NCBI GenBank assembly: GCA_018398585.1
Contig: JAGTTD010000011.1
Span: 13,321,346 to 13,385,345, forward strand
Length of the DNA: 64,000 nt
Origin: Simmondsia chinensis
Lineage: Eukaryota > Streptophyta > Magnoliopsida > Caryophyllales > Simmondsiaceae
Reading direction: 5' to 3'
Part shown: positions 10,350 through 21,288 of the stretch, piece by piece
How positions within the stretch are numbered: the first letter of the stretch is position 1
Layout of the letters: every line of letters starts with the position of its first letter
Notes under the pieces: generated by a model
What the model saw: only the letters and a program-made list of their open reading frames with translations
What the model was told of the DNA's origin: nothing
The model's database searches: none
Translations under genes and position numbers: made by a program

Positions 10350-11589
10350 AATTATTTTTAAGTGGACATGGATGCACAACATGCCCATGATTACCACAAT
10401 AATGACATCTTATAGAGTTTATTGGTGGTGAGGCGGCTTTGACAAAAAAATATATTCAATTTTTTTCTTTTGAGCATTTCCATTATAGCTAATTCCCTCT
10501 TTATTGTAAGTGGGTCTTTGAGAAGAGAGTATTTTTTCAAGTGTTTCTTCCCCCTCGAGAAACTTACTTGAAATTTTTGAGAATTCTTCCACTTGTTCTT
10601 TCAAAGACTCATTCTCTTTAACCAATAATTCATCTTCCATAGATTCTTTATTTTTACTTTCTTTTAAAATGAGTCTTTCTTCCAAGAATTACTTATCATT
10701 GATCAATGTTTCAACATGATCATTAATGACTCTATTTTTGCTTTCAAAGATTCATTTTTAAGTTTAAACACTAAACATTGTTTAGACTCTTTTTGTAGCT
10801 CATTTTTCTTAGAAGAGTATTTGTTTCTTAATTTTTTAAATGTGCCACATAATTCATGAAAACTATCCATGAGCTCATTATAAGATAAATCGTTTACCTC
10901 ATCTTCTTCAATTCTTCTTCTTCTTCAGATTCGATGGCCATGAGACATGAATCCCCTTGCCCTTCTTTACTTGTATGAGGGGATTCTTCATTGGACTCTC
11001 TTCCAAATATGGCTTCTAGTTTGTCCCAAATATCCTTTGTGGTCTTACAACTCTTGACATGATTAAACACATTTGGAGTAGTAGCACACAATAATTGGAA
11101 GTGAGCTTTAGCATTTTTCTCAAACTTTGTTTTGTCATGTTGAATAAGCTCATTTTCAAATTCATCAAGAATTGCATTTCACCAAAGAGGGCACCAGCAC
11201 GCTGTCACCAGATCCCATTAGAACTCCGAAGTTAAGCGTGCTTGGGCGAGAGTAGTACCAGGATGGGTGATCTCCTGGAAAGTCCTCACCCTCAGGTTGG
11301 GGGCACTGGGAAACAGCCTCACTTCAGGTTAACACCCTGAAGGGGGAAGGCTGCGTACATCCGCCCCCCCAGATCTTGTATAAGCGGGGAGCCCTTGAGG
11401 CACTAGGTATGTTCCTTTATCAAGTATTGCATTTCCTTTATTCATTGAAGGAACAAAATCACCATTTTTTCTGATTAGCCACTCGTCAACATCAATAGAT
11501 GCAATAAAAAGTATCATTCTAAGTTTCCAATAGAAAAAGTTTTCACCGTCAAAAAGTGGAGGCTTCTCGGTTGATTGACCCTTGACCAA
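10350..11589 (-). pseudogene. Copia gag remnant, interrupted by a 5S SINE
   Basis: On the minus strand the N-terminus begins at 11,589 (KPPLFDGENFFYWKLRM), matching copia Gag starts. The frame is cut by the SINE at 11,181-11,418. Gag resumes with VKSCKTTKDIWDKLEAIFG near 11,050, then a glutamate/lysine-rich probable coiled coil (10,419-10,685). It ends with a zinc knuckle CHYCGNHGHVVHPC near 10,365-10,410. Gag packages element RNA. The insertion and several frameshifts make it inactive. Confidence 0.8.
11181..11418 (+). mobile_element. 5S rRNA-derived SINE, copy 2
   Basis: The head matches 5S rRNA closely (CTCCGAAGTTAAGCGTGCTT, GGGCGAGAGTAGTACCAGG) and the tail is AAGGCTGCGTACATCCG ... GGCACTAGGTATGTT. 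It is flanked by a 17-bp duplication, ATCAAGAATTGCATTTC (11,164-11,180) and ATCAAGTATTGCATTTC (11,419-11,435), with one mismatch. It interrupts copia gag, so it is younger than that element. Confidence 0.92.
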
Positions 11590-11661
11590 AGTACGTGCAA
11601 AGTTGTTATAAGGATCACTCTAAGGTTGTTAGACCAAAAAAAAAAAAAAAATCCGAGAACT

Positions 11662-11674
11662 AGCTCTGATACCA
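11662..11674 (-). other. Primer-binding site of the copia element
   Basis: On the minus strand this reads TGGTATCAGAGCT, complementary to the 3' end of plant initiator tRNA-Met, two bases beyond the end of the 5' LTR. A poly-A run (plus strand) lies beside it. Confidence 0.85.
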
Positions 11675-11676
11675 AT

Positions 11677-13017
11677 TGAAGGTCCAAAGAGCAACCTAAG
11701 AGGGGGGATGAATTAAGTTCTTTCTCGATAAGTGAAAAATTAAACTTTATGAACCAAAAATTAAATTGAAAGCTAGACAATGAATGAAATGAAAAAGATA
11801 AAGGCAAGAATAAAACGATGCACATATTTTTTGTAGTGGTTCACTTTCAAACCTGAACCTAGTCCACTCCTCAAGTGATTACTTTTCGTCACTTAAGCCT
11901 TTAACTAAGCTTGATAATCCTTTTTAAAACTAGGCTAAGAATCTAACCTTTACAATCGGTCTTTTTGTACGTAGGCTCAAGACCAACCTTTTATAATCGA
12001 ATAATTTGTAACCGTAGGCTCAGAATCCAACCTTTACAATGAAATGAATTAAAGTAATGAAAGAATTAAAGCACTCAGATTCTTCACTCTTTCAAGAGTG
12101 AATTGACACTTGATCGAAGCTTAGTCAAAGCTAAGGATATGCCAATTAAGCTCAATGATCAATAATAAAGAAAACTAGTGATGCTCAAGAAAACTTCAAG
12201 AAAAACAGAAGATTAAAATGTTAAAGTGAAAGTACAACACAAGAACTTTGGATGAATAAAAGCTTGAAGAATTGAATGATTTTATCAAAGAATTTAAGCC
12301 CTACGTGTGTCGACACATAGAAGCTGACCTTGGCTCTTGCTTGTCTGTGTGTCGACACTCTGTATACTCGGGTGGATTTGAACGTTTTTGATCAATTAGT
12401 TTGATTGATTGGTTGATTTACCATATTAGCTAAGTAAATTAATTGATTATCATATTAGCTGAATTTTTGAATTAATTTCCTTGTTTGCCTTGTTTATGAA
12501 TAAATGATTGATTACATCATGCTAAACCAAATCACCCTAATAAGTTTTGATCTTGTTAGTTTTGGGCATGCTTTTTATAATTCCAATTTAAAAAATATTT
12601 TTATTGACAAACTTGATTGGCTTGAATTTGACTTGGGTATTTTTTAAAAGACATTTGAAAATCAAATTTCAAAATTATTATTTAAATATTTTTGTTAGAG
12701 CATCACATATCAATATTGAGATTAGACTCAATTGATATATCCCGATCCTAAGTCTTTAAAAATAAATAAATAAATGACTTAAAGCGCTTGGACTCGGATC
12801 TCGTTCTCTTTATTTTGGATGAATATTTTCTTCGACTTTGATCCCTTTTCTCCTTGATTCATCATCTTAGAAAGCTTGGTATCAACATGATTAGCCTTGA
12901 TTTTTCCTAACTTTCTTATGAGTCTCTTTCAAACAAGGTTAGAACAATTAAATACAATGACTCACTAAATGATTGCTATCATCAAAATTACAATATAAAC
13001 GGTCTTTAAGGCCAACA
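11677..13017 (-). mobile_element. 5' LTR of the minus-strand copia element (1,341 bp)
   Basis: The plus-strand ends are TGAAGGTCC and GGCCAACA. The primer-binding site adjoins at 11,674. It shares long blocks with the truncated LTR at 6,290-7,075. Together they bound a copia element of about 6.7 kb (SIRE-like by its RT and Gag). No clear target duplication was found, in keeping with a damaged left end. Confidence 0.82.
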
Positions 13018-13067
13018 AATATAAATAGAGATTAATGTCATTCTGATATCTTTCCTAAATAGTATAT

Positions 13068-14574
13068 TGATACAGGAAATATAAGTCAATCACGTGTTAG
13101 AAATGTGATTAAATTGTATTTTAGGGAGTTATATTAATAATAGTTTAGGTAGTTTACCTTTTATTACGCAATTAAGATATTGTTAGTTAGTTATCCCCGT
13201 CCCTAAGTTCTATAAATAGAGGGCAATTAGGTTGTCATAAAGTTTAAAATTTTCGAAATGTTAATCAAACTCTCTCCCTCCCTTACTATTCTCACTATCT
13301 CTCCCTCAAATTCTTCTCCATGTCCCTCTATTTTTATATTGATATAGTTTTAATTGTATCATTGGTATCAAAGCTGTGATCCTCTGACTGTGGATGATTG
13401 AATCCGATCAGAAAATGGCATTTGATCCGATTGCAATTGCAAAATTACAAACGCAATTTGCAAAGATAATGGCACAACTAGACGCGATGTAGGAATGAAC
13501 TAGAATTGTGTTAAATGGCTGCAAATTATCTCAAAAATTGCACCAAATCTAGTCAAGAAACACTAGAACCGACTGAGAACGAGAACCGCAAGCCAGAGTC
13601 ACCGTGAGGAATTTGAAGGAGGGAGACGACGATCTCGTCATCGCAGAGGTGCCAAAGCCACTAGCAAAGACTGGTCGAAGCCTTCGTTGGAGGTTCAGAT
13701 GCACAAAGTACGAAATTAATGATAATGGTCGAAATGAAGAAATTGACCACCACAAGAAGGCCGTACACCACCACAGAGGGCCACCTCACCTCACTGGCAA
13801 AGACGACGATTCTGTCGTCATCAAGATAGAGACCGAGGACGCGAAGAGCCTCGTCAAATCAGAGTTGCCACGTTCGGGAGAGAACCGAGAGTATGAAGCA
13901 GGACCACCGCCGTCGCCTGTGCTGCTGTGGCCGCCTGTGCTGCCGTTGCCACCGCTATACACATGCACTGACACACCATGGAGTGGCTAGGGTTTGGTGG
14001 TGTAGGTGGTTGAGCAGGGGATGAAGAAACAACCATGCTTGAAATTAAGGTTACATGGTTTTAATTAAATTACCATTTTACCCCTTTAATTTTACATAAT
14101 TACTTAATTTGCTTTTACTTAAATATTTTAAGCAAAAAGCATGTAGAAGTTTTTGTTAATTTTAAGCAAGTTCAAGGGGTAAAATTTATACCTATAGTGT
14201 TTGACCTTGAAGGGTTACTAATTTTGAATATTAATACGCTGAACCTTGAGGACAAGGGTCTTTATAAGGGGAATGTATTAATATAGAAAAAATAAGTTAA
14301 TTACGTGTTAGACATGTGATTAAATAGTATTTTACTAGGTAATTTTATATTAATAATACAGGTAAGTTTCCTTTTATTAAGCAATTAAGATATTAGTAGT
14401 TAGTTATCCCCATCCCTAAGTTCTATAAATAGAGGACAATTAGGTTGTAATAAAGTTTATAATTTTTGAAATATTAATATAACTCTCTCCCTCCTTTACT
14501 ATTCCCTCTATCTCTCCCTTAAATTTTCCTCTATCTCTCTCTATTTCTAGATTGATTCAATTTTAACTGTATCA
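13068..14574 (+). mobile_element. Short non-autonomous LTR retrotransposon (about 1.5 kb)
   Basis: Left LTR 13,068-13,361 and right LTR 14,274-14,574 are clearly homologous; both contain AGTTAGTTATCCCC and TAAGTTCTATAAATAGAG, and both end GTATCA. A primer-binding site TTGGTATCAAAGCTG follows the left LTR, and a purine-rich AAGGGGAA precedes the right LTR. The 912-bp interior has no Gag or Pol. Its end resembles the tail of gypsy pol (CCTTGAGGACAAGG), so it may be a gypsy deletion derivative. A 128-residue open frame at 13,604-13,990 has no recognised domain. The LTRs have diverged noticeably, so the insertion is old. Confidence 0.82.
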
Positions 14575-14954
14575 GATCTCATCTCAAATTCTTCTTTTCT
14601 AGACAGGAGAACAAAAATAAAAACAATTTGCCCATTTTCACAACACAAAGTGTAAACAATAGATAATAAAATGAAAACCCTTAACTTTAAGCTTATTTCC
14701 GTACTTGAATTCAGCAGTGGTGCTGATTTAGCAACAATTCTTACAATATAAACAAAATCTGGGCTAAAAATTGTATAATGAACTCAAAAATTAAGCATCA
14801 GATTTCATTATGGAAATATTGAGAACAAAATCAAAGAAAGAGAGAGAGAGTCACTCACAGCCACTGAAACTTCGAAGGATGCAAAATATTTTGAAGAAGG
14901 AAATTTACGTAATGCAATCTCCGGAAAAGGGATTCAAATTTGGAAGGAGCGTTA

Positions 14955-14990
<36 letters not shown>

Positions 14991-15769
14991 TTAAGGGGTG
15001 TATGCAACCGATGCTTTTGAATTCGATTTGTCTGACGCCCACAACGGCTAGTTGCAGCTTTCTCATTTTCTAATTTTATTTTCTGTTTTTACGATATGAT
15101 TTTCACTGATTATTTTTGTGAGTGTAAATTAAATGTAAATTATCACTTAGATTTGATTTTATTTAGAGCAAGAGGAGGTGTAAATTAAATATTTTTGTGG
15201 TCTTTGTAAGCCCCAGCCAACAATTTACTCTAAAATTGAATGTAAATTATCACTTAGATATCATGGGTTTCACCATTTATATGTCATCTTAATAACTTGA
15301 CATTTTATACATATATTGGAATACCTTGAGCTTTAAAAAATTATCACTTAGATTCCTTGAAGTTTTAAAATTTTAGCTATCAAATACATTTCTTCTAAAA
15401 TTCGATAGATTTTCGTGAAAAAATGCTAAACTAAAGCATAATTCCGACAATATATAAGTATATTCATTTGAATTTGATTATTTTTTACGAAATTTTTGGC
15501 AATATATATGTAGTTTACATCCAAATTTAATAATTTTTTTATTATAATTCGTTGACTTTATGCTGGAAATATTAACATAGTTTATATATGTCATCGTAAT
15601 CATGCACTACATTCATATTTTTTGCATGAAATTGGTCGGGTTCTCAAAAAATTCATTAAATTCCGACATGGGATACCTAGGTATTAAAATATTCAAATCT
15701 TAGGGTACCTCGTTGTGTATATTGAAATAACAGGGTACTTAGGTGATAAATGGTCAAACCTCAAGGTAC
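14575..15769. other. Non-coding, AT-rich, with a GA microsatellite
   Basis: No gene is recognised. A (GA)n-type purine run lies at about 14,954-14,990. From about 15,070 the sequence is strongly AT-rich with short repeated phrases such as ATTATCACTTAGAT. Confidence 0.6.
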
Positions 15770-15780
15770 TTAAGAGATAA

Positions 15781-16605
15781 CAACAACAACAACATACCCA
15801 GTGCCCCAAGAGCTCCCGCTCGTGTAGGGTTTGGGAGGGGTAAGATGCACGCAGTCTTACCCCATCAGGGTGAGACCCTGACGGGAGACTGTTTTTGAGG
15901 ACCCCTAACCTGAAAATCTGACCCAATTTGGGTGAGTTCTTAGTATGCCCACAAGTGTACAATCACTCAACCCAAATGAGAAAGAACAGGAGAAAAGAGA
16001 AAGGGAGAACAACAAATAGCAGGCAGGCATATAAGTACATAATCAAATAAGTATGTATGCATATATTTATGTATGTAAGTAAGGAAGTAAGTAAGCACGT
16101 ATGCATGTATGTATGCGCATGCGAACACAGCGTACGAGGCATGGGAGGAAAAGAGGGAGAGAGATAGGGGGATATAGAGAGCGCGAGAGAGGGAGAAAGA
16201 TAAAGAGAGAAGATAGAGAGGGAGAGGGAGAATGAGAGAGAGTGTGTGAGAGGGTGTAGCGTGTATCGTAGAGAGTGAAGTGAAATAGGGTAAAGAGTAA
16301 ATCCTAGGAGTCCTAAGCGCCCTACACGCACCAGCACTGCGTGTCTACATACTAGCCTGAGATAGCCTACTGATGCGTAAATGCTCCTACTTAGCTATAA
16401 TAGATATCCCTAAGCTCAAAATAGGGTCGTCTCTTCACTTAGGTTGGGATAGGCGAGGTCCTGTCCACTTGTCTTCATGGAGTTCTTCTTTAATTTCTTT
16501 TCTAATTTCTTTGTCATCAATGAAGGAATAGGTGTCCCTGTAGGTGGACGTTCGCATTCCTAGTTGCCTTTCTATTCAACTCTTGATTTGCCTGATTCTC
16601 CGCCA
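15781..16605 (-). mobile_element. 5'-truncated RTE-type LINE, copy 1
   Basis: The 3' end lies at the left: on the minus strand it finishes GGGGCACTGGGTATGTTGTT with GTT repeats. It is flanked by an 11-bp duplication TTAAGAGATAA (15,770-15,780 and 16,606-16,616). Its right part aligns in outline with the better-preserved copy at 25,143-26,140 (TAGGCGAGGTCCTGTC against TAGGCGGGTGAGGCC). The middle holds GTAT-type and GA-type simple repeats (16,040-16,250), which generate low-complexity open frames. No ORF2 domain survives in this copy. Confidence 0.78.
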
Positions 16606-16838
16606 TTAAGAGATAATTTCCCTAAATTAAAAATCAACAAACAAATGAGGGGGAAAAAAAAACTTTTGATTCAATAAATGTTTTTCAAGTATTCTAAATT
16701 ATTCAAGTATTCTAAATTATTCAAAAAAAGAAACTCGATGTGCATGGATTTAGTAAAATGTTGTTCAAGTATTCCAAATTATTGAAATATTTTTTAGGTA
16801 TTCTTAAATTTGATAACTTTATCTGCAATACTTACTAC

Positions 16839-16940
16839 AACAACAATGACAACAATAACCCAGTGCCTTATAGAAGCTCCCCCATATCAGGGTTTGAGAG
16901 GTAAGGTGTACGTAGCTCCATCTCTACGAGATGCTATATT
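16839..16940 (-). mobile_element. RTE/Au-SINE 3' tail fragment
   Basis: On the minus strand it reads through GTACACCTTACCTC and GGGGGAGCTTC to GGCACTGGGTTATTGTTGTC. This is the same tail type as the LINEs and 5S SINEs here. No head or duplication was found. Confidence 0.6.
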
Positions 16941-18276
16941 AAAGGGAAACATTTTAGTGACACAACACTAAACAAACAAAAAATACCTAAAAGATTCTTT
17001 AACAAAGGATAAAAGTTATTTACATTTAAACATATTTCCAAATTTTAAAGAGTTTTAATGTATAAAAAATATTTTAAACATCTAGAAAAATAATTTTCAT
17101 ATTTAAATTTTTATTGAATATTTTAGAAAAAGTTTTAAATATTTATAAAATATTTTAAATTGTTGTATAATATTCTAAATATTTAATAAAATATTTTTAA
17201 TAATAAGAAATTATATTATATATTTAAAAATATATTTCACATATTCAAAAAAACTTTCAATATCTAAAATATATTTTAAACATTGAAAACTATTTTAAAT
17301 ATTTAAGAAGATAATTTAATTATTTTAAAAAATTTAAATAGTCATAAATTTATATATTTATAAAATATTTTTGACATTTTAAAATAATTTCAAAGATTAA
17401 AAACATATTTTTTTAATGTCTAATATATTTTCTTAAATTTTAAAATATTTCTTAAAGTATTTAGAATTTTTTTATGAATAAGTAAAATATCACTAAATTT
17501 TTAAAATGTAAAAATTATGATAACCAAAAATATTTAAAATAATTAAAATATATTTTCAGACAATAAAAAATGTTTGAAACATTTTGTGACTTCTGTAGCA
17601 TCGATGTTGCAAGATAGGTAGGACCGTAGAGAGGATCATAAGATTATTTTTTTCTCAGATAATTAGAGACGAAGTAGCAATACAAAACAGATACCTCATA
17701 CAATCAGACCTAAATTAACCCATATCACAGTAGGGATAAAAACAAAAACAAAAGCGATACAATAGACAATAAAAGGGTTACAGGATAGTCACAAGCAAAA
17801 ACCAATAGGCACTGCATGATTGCAACCATCACTTGAGATGATGGACTAGGAATAGGGAAAAATCAATGTACCAAAGCTGCAAAAAAGATTGACAAGGAAT
17901 TAGGTCGACCAACACTCTAATATATCATTGCAATGAGCTCAACCATAATTGATTCATCACCAATGAAACTCAGTCCAAACCTTTTTTCAAACTCCCAAGT
18001 ACACTCCGCAGCAAGAGGCTTGTCAACATCTTTAACCCTGCTTCACCAACTTCTTTTTTTTTTTTTTTTTTTTTTAACTAGAGGGCTTAACTAATCTCTT
18101 TGTGCTACTTCTGGGTGACATACCATTCATGAATTCTTTTATGTCTCTCTTTGCATGCTCCTTAGACTTGCGCTTTTGTGCGCTTTGATTCTTTTATGAC
18201 GAAACAAAGTTAGTAGCCTTACGTTCCATCACCGCCTTCCTCCTTCTCTCCCCTGCCTTATTAGACTCCACCATAT
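16941..18276. other. AT-rich non-coding sequence
   Basis: 17,020-17,590 is extremely AT-rich with degenerate TATTTTAAA-like words. 17,590-18,276 has ordinary composition with a poly-T run at about 18,053-18,075. No gene or known element is recognised. Confidence 0.5.
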
Positions 18277-18714
18277 GTGGCACCAGGACACTTTTTAAAG
18301 AACTCTCATCAACATAGAGAGATCTACCAAGGACGTGGGGCTCGAAACTCAGTGGGTATTAAGGTCCTAAGGACCTATATTTATTATTACTTACAGCATC
18401 TCAAGCTTGGAGTTCAAAAGGAGGTGTATGGTCCTGTCGCTCACTTGATTTATCGTAATTATTCTCAGGCCAGGGTAACAAAAGAGGGAGATGAGTTACT
18501 TGTGCTGACCATCAAGGAACTGACTAGGGAAGAGGACGAAGAAGGGTCGGCATGGGTAGTGGAAATCCCACACCCATTTACCTATAAACTGACGGTCAAC
18601 GTGAAGAATAATTTGACCCAGACCATGCTTATTAGATCTCTAATAAGATTGTATCATGCTCCTACATTCAATTTTTCTTTGTTCTTAAGAAATGTAGAAA
18701 TGCAATCAAATTAA
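18277..18714 (+). CDS. Unrecognised open reading frame, 145 residues
   Basis: The frame is open for 438 bp and has protein-like composition. It includes an acidic KELTREEDEEGSAWVVEIPH stretch and a hydrophobic/aromatic segment. I do not recognise a family. The gypsy element inserted about 100 bp downstream. Translation across the empty site suggests some open frame to the right of the element (24,563-24,660), but no domain is evident there either. It may be the remnant of a mobile-element or host coding sequence. Whether it is expressed is unknown. Confidence 0.3.
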   Translation: MAPGHFLKNSHQHREIYQGRGARNSVGIKVLRTYIYYYLQHLKLGVQKEVYGPVAHLIYRNYSQARVTKEGDELLVLTIKELTREEDEEGSAWVVEIPHPFTYKLTVNVKNNLTQTMLIRSLIRLYHAPTFNFSLFLRNVEMQSN

Positions 18715-18813
18715 TATTCTACTAAGAATCGAATCGATTGACAATTTTAAAATAGTAGAATTCTACGATTTTAAGATTTGAGTGGTGAGTTTCCCAAAGA
18801 GGGCCAGTGTCAA

Positions 18814-19215
18814 TGTTAGCTTCCAATTCAAAATTGAAAGGCTAACCTTGTAGAAGAAAGAGTTGAGATGAGAAGAGAAGTGAAAGGGGATGAGAAATAG
18901 AGAAGGAGATGAGAAAAGAGAGAGAAATTCCAAAGGAATTCTGAATTTTAATCATTGAATGATGAGAATACAAGCTAGGAGCTTATTTATACACAATCGG
19001 GTGCAATGAATCAAGACAACTCAAACTTAACTAACTCTAACAGCTTTTGGCGCTAATTCTGCAGCAGCCATCAAGTTTGACCCGTGCTTGACCAACCGAC
19101 TCCTTATGGCGCCAATTCCTACTCAACTAACATTTGAAACATTACAACCCAACAATGGAAACCATAACCGAAAATACAACCAAAAATTACAATCAAAATT
19201 CATCGATTCATAACA
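18814..19215 (-). repeat. 3' LTR of the gypsy element (402 bp)
   Basis: Plus-strand ends are TGTTAGC and CATAACA. Compared by eye with the other LTR it differs at four sites: C/G in AGACAAC, T/C in GGCGCTAATT, T/A in GCCATCAAG, and G/T in TATGGCGCC. Confidence 0.96.
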
Positions 19216-19229
19216 TTCCCTCCCTCTTG
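19216..19229 (-). other. Polypurine tract of the gypsy element
   Basis: The minus strand reads CAAGAGGGAGGGAA directly before the 3' LTR. Confidence 0.9.
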
Positions 19230-19244
19230 AGAAACTTCTTGTCC

Positions 19245-19394
19245 TCAAGGAGTAAAATTTGGGAGTTGGCTCTTCAAGAAATTGCAATTTTCCCAAGTCA
19301 CAAAGCTCTTGTTCAAGTTGCTCCAATTCACCAATACCTCCTGTGCAGCACCTTGATCACTCTGCAGCGTCCTCCGAGCCTTAACAGCAATAGG
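19245..19394 (-). pseudogene. Chromodomain remnant downstream of a stop codon
   Basis: After the TAA at 19,395-19,397 the same frame continues for about 49 codons and reads EVLVNWSNLNKSFVTWEN, the core of a retrotransposon chromodomain. In related elements this C-terminal part of integrase guides insertion by binding chromatin. Here the stop would prevent its translation as part of integrase. Confidence 0.75.
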
Positions 19395-20351
19395 TTACAG
19401 TAGCAGCATGCCATTAGACTTTGCTTCAGGTGGCTTTCGAGCAACTTCAGCTCCTTTCTTGACCTGCTTTTTAAGTAGGGAAATATGGAACACCGGGTGA
19501 ATGTATGAATGCGAAGGTAAGTCAAGCTTGTATGCAACATTGCCAATTTTCTCCAAGATTTGGTATGGGCCAAAGAAACGAGCACTTAGCTTGACATTTT
19601 GCCTGACAGCCAAAGAAGACTGTCTATATGGTTGTAATTTAAGGTAGACCATGTCTCCAACTTCATAGCTTTTGTCTACTTTCTTTTTGTCAGCATAAAA
19701 TTTCATTCTTGCCCGAGCTTGTTGGAGATTATCTTTGAGCACTTGCACAAACTGCTTTCTCTGCTGCACTAAATCACCAGCTGTTGATTCAAGGACTCCT
19801 AGTTGCTGCAACAACATTGGAGAAGGAGGAGGATAGCCATACAAGGCTTGGAAAGGTGAAGTGCGAATTGATGCATGAAAGTGAGTGTTGAACCAATACT
19901 CTGCTAAGGAAAGCCAATGATTCCACTCCTTAGGCCTTAAGAAAACCATACTCCGAAGGTATTGTTCTACACATTGGTTGACTCGTTCAGTTTGGCCATC
20001 CGTTTGAGGATGATAAGAGGAACTAAGTGCCAATGTGGTACCCATCAATTTGAACAACTCCCTCCAAAATGTGCTTGTGAAAATCTTGTCACGATCTGAC
20101 ACAATGGATTGAGGCAATCCATGTAATTTATAAATGTTATCAAGGAAGATCCTTGCCAATTTTTCAGCGGTAACAGGTCGAGCAAGAGCAATGAAATGGC
20201 TATATTTGGTGAAACGATCCACCACCACCCATATAACCTCCTTGCCTTTAGACCTCGGCAACCCCTCAATGAAATCCATGCTAATGTTGATCCATGCTCC
20301 ATTCGGAATGGGAAGTGGTTGAAATAGACCCTTGTAACGATGATCTCCCAA
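19395..20351 (-). CDS. Gypsy integrase (core and C-terminal region)
   Basis: The frame of 318 residues carries the DDE integrase core. The first Asp is in WVVVDRFTKYSHF (near residue 45), the second in VSDRDKIF (near 105), and the Glu in HPQTDGQTERVNQ (near 140). A C-terminal DNA-binding region (FFGPYQILEKIGNVAYKLDL, HPVFHISLLK) follows. Integrase joins element cDNA to the chromosome. The zinc-binding His pair of the HHCC domain lies in the preceding frame, and the joining region is frame-disrupted around 20,360-20,395. The listed start is simply the first Met after that break. The product ends prematurely before the chromodomain. Confidence 0.9.
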   Translation of the reverse strand: MGDHRYKGLFQPLPIPNGAWINISMDFIEGLPRSKGKEVIWVVVDRFTKYSHFIALARPVTAEKLARIFLDNIYKLHGLPQSIVSDRDKIFTSTFWRELFKLMGTTLALSSSYHPQTDGQTERVNQCVEQYLRSMVFLRPKEWNHWLSLAEYWFNTHFHASIRTSPFQALYGYPPPSPMLLQQLGVLESTAGDLVQQRKQFVQVLKDNLQQARARMKFYADKKKVDKSYEVGDMVYLKLQPYRQSSLAVRQNVKLSARFFGPYQILEKIGNVAYKLDLPSHSYIHPVFHISLLKKQVKKGAEVARKPPEAKSNGMLLL

Positions 20352-20370
20352 CTTCGTTTGTTGACATACT

Positions 20371-21273
20371 TCACATACTCACTTCTTTTTTCAAGCTTGG
20401 CCAACTAAAGTAAGCTTTAACCCTTTGATAGGTGCCTTCTATACCGGCATGGCCTCCCCAAGATGCATCATGGGAGGCTTGTATAACCTGATTCCTCAGT
20501 TCTGCCGCTGATCCAATGTACAGCCTGCCTTGGATTCTGATCAAGCCCCTCTGCACAGAAATACCAGCATCCAGATTTCCCTTTCTTGCACCATTCACAA
20601 GAGCAGTAGCAACACAATCTTGGGCAAAAGAATCACCCTCATATGTCTTATAAATATCTTCCATCCAAGAAGGAACTACCACGGATGTAGCACTGCAGTA
20701 ACCCACTTCAGCATCTTCAAATTTCCTAGACAAAGCATCGACTGCAGCATTTTCTTTGCCCCTTCTATATTCAATGTCATAATCAAGGCCAAGCATCTTC
20801 ATCGAGCCCTTCTTTTGAATCCTCATCACAATCTTTTGCTCAAGGAGATGCTTGAGGCTTTGGTGATCCGTTCGAATGATGAACTTGTGACCATCGAAGT
20901 AGTGCCTCCATTTTTCAACAGCTAAAAGGATTGCTAGATATTCTTTCTCATAAGTCGACATAGCTTGATGCTTGGGACTAAGAGCTTGACTCAAGTAAGA
21001 AATAGGCCTTCCATGTTGAGAAAGAACAGCCCCAATTCTTGAACCGCTTACATTTGTCTCCAAAATGAAGCTCTCGGTAAAGTTTAGCATGGCTAGAACA
21101 GGTGCAGCACACATTGCAGACTTAAGAGCTTCAAATGCAGCCTGAGACCTCTCATTCCATGTGAATGCATTCTTCTTCAAGATTTCTGTTAAGGGTTTGG
21201 CAATAGAACCATAACCTTTAATGAATTTTCTATAATACCCGGTCAATCCCAAAAACCCTCTCAATTGCTTCAA
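20371..21273 (-). CDS. Gypsy reverse transcriptase C-terminus and RNase H
   Basis: The 300-residue frame starts in the RT connection (LRGFLGLTGYYRKFI), followed by RNase H and the start of the integrase zinc region (HDASWGGHAGIEGTYQR). A TAG at 21,286-21,288 separates it from the upstream RT frame; the codon is probably TGG (Trp) in intact relatives, a G-to-A change. In RNase H the usual TDAS catalytic start reads TNVS, so the first catalytic Asp is replaced by Asn. The second acidic region, TYEKEYLAILLAV, and the RTDHQSLK motif are present. RNase H activity is probably lost. Confidence 0.9.
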   Translation of the reverse strand: MKQLRGFLGLTGYYRKFIKGYGSIAKPLTEILKKNAFTWNERSQAAFEALKSAMCAAPVLAMLNFTESFILETNVSGSRIGAVLSQHGRPISYLSQALSPKHQAMSTYEKEYLAILLAVEKWRHYFDGHKFIIRTDHQSLKHLLEQKIVMRIQKKGSMKMLGLDYDIEYRRGKENAAVDALSRKFEDAEVGYCSATSVVVPSWMEDIYKTYEGDSFAQDCVATALVNGARKGNLDAGISVQRGLIRIQGRLYIGSAAELRNQVIQASHDASWGGHAGIEGTYQRVKAYFSWPSLKKEVSM

Positions 21274-21288
21274 GGTGATTGGAATTGG

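Noticed and set aside
15963..16337. 124-residue minus-strand frame rich in Leu/Ser
   Set aside because: It is a translation of GA and GTAT simple repeats.
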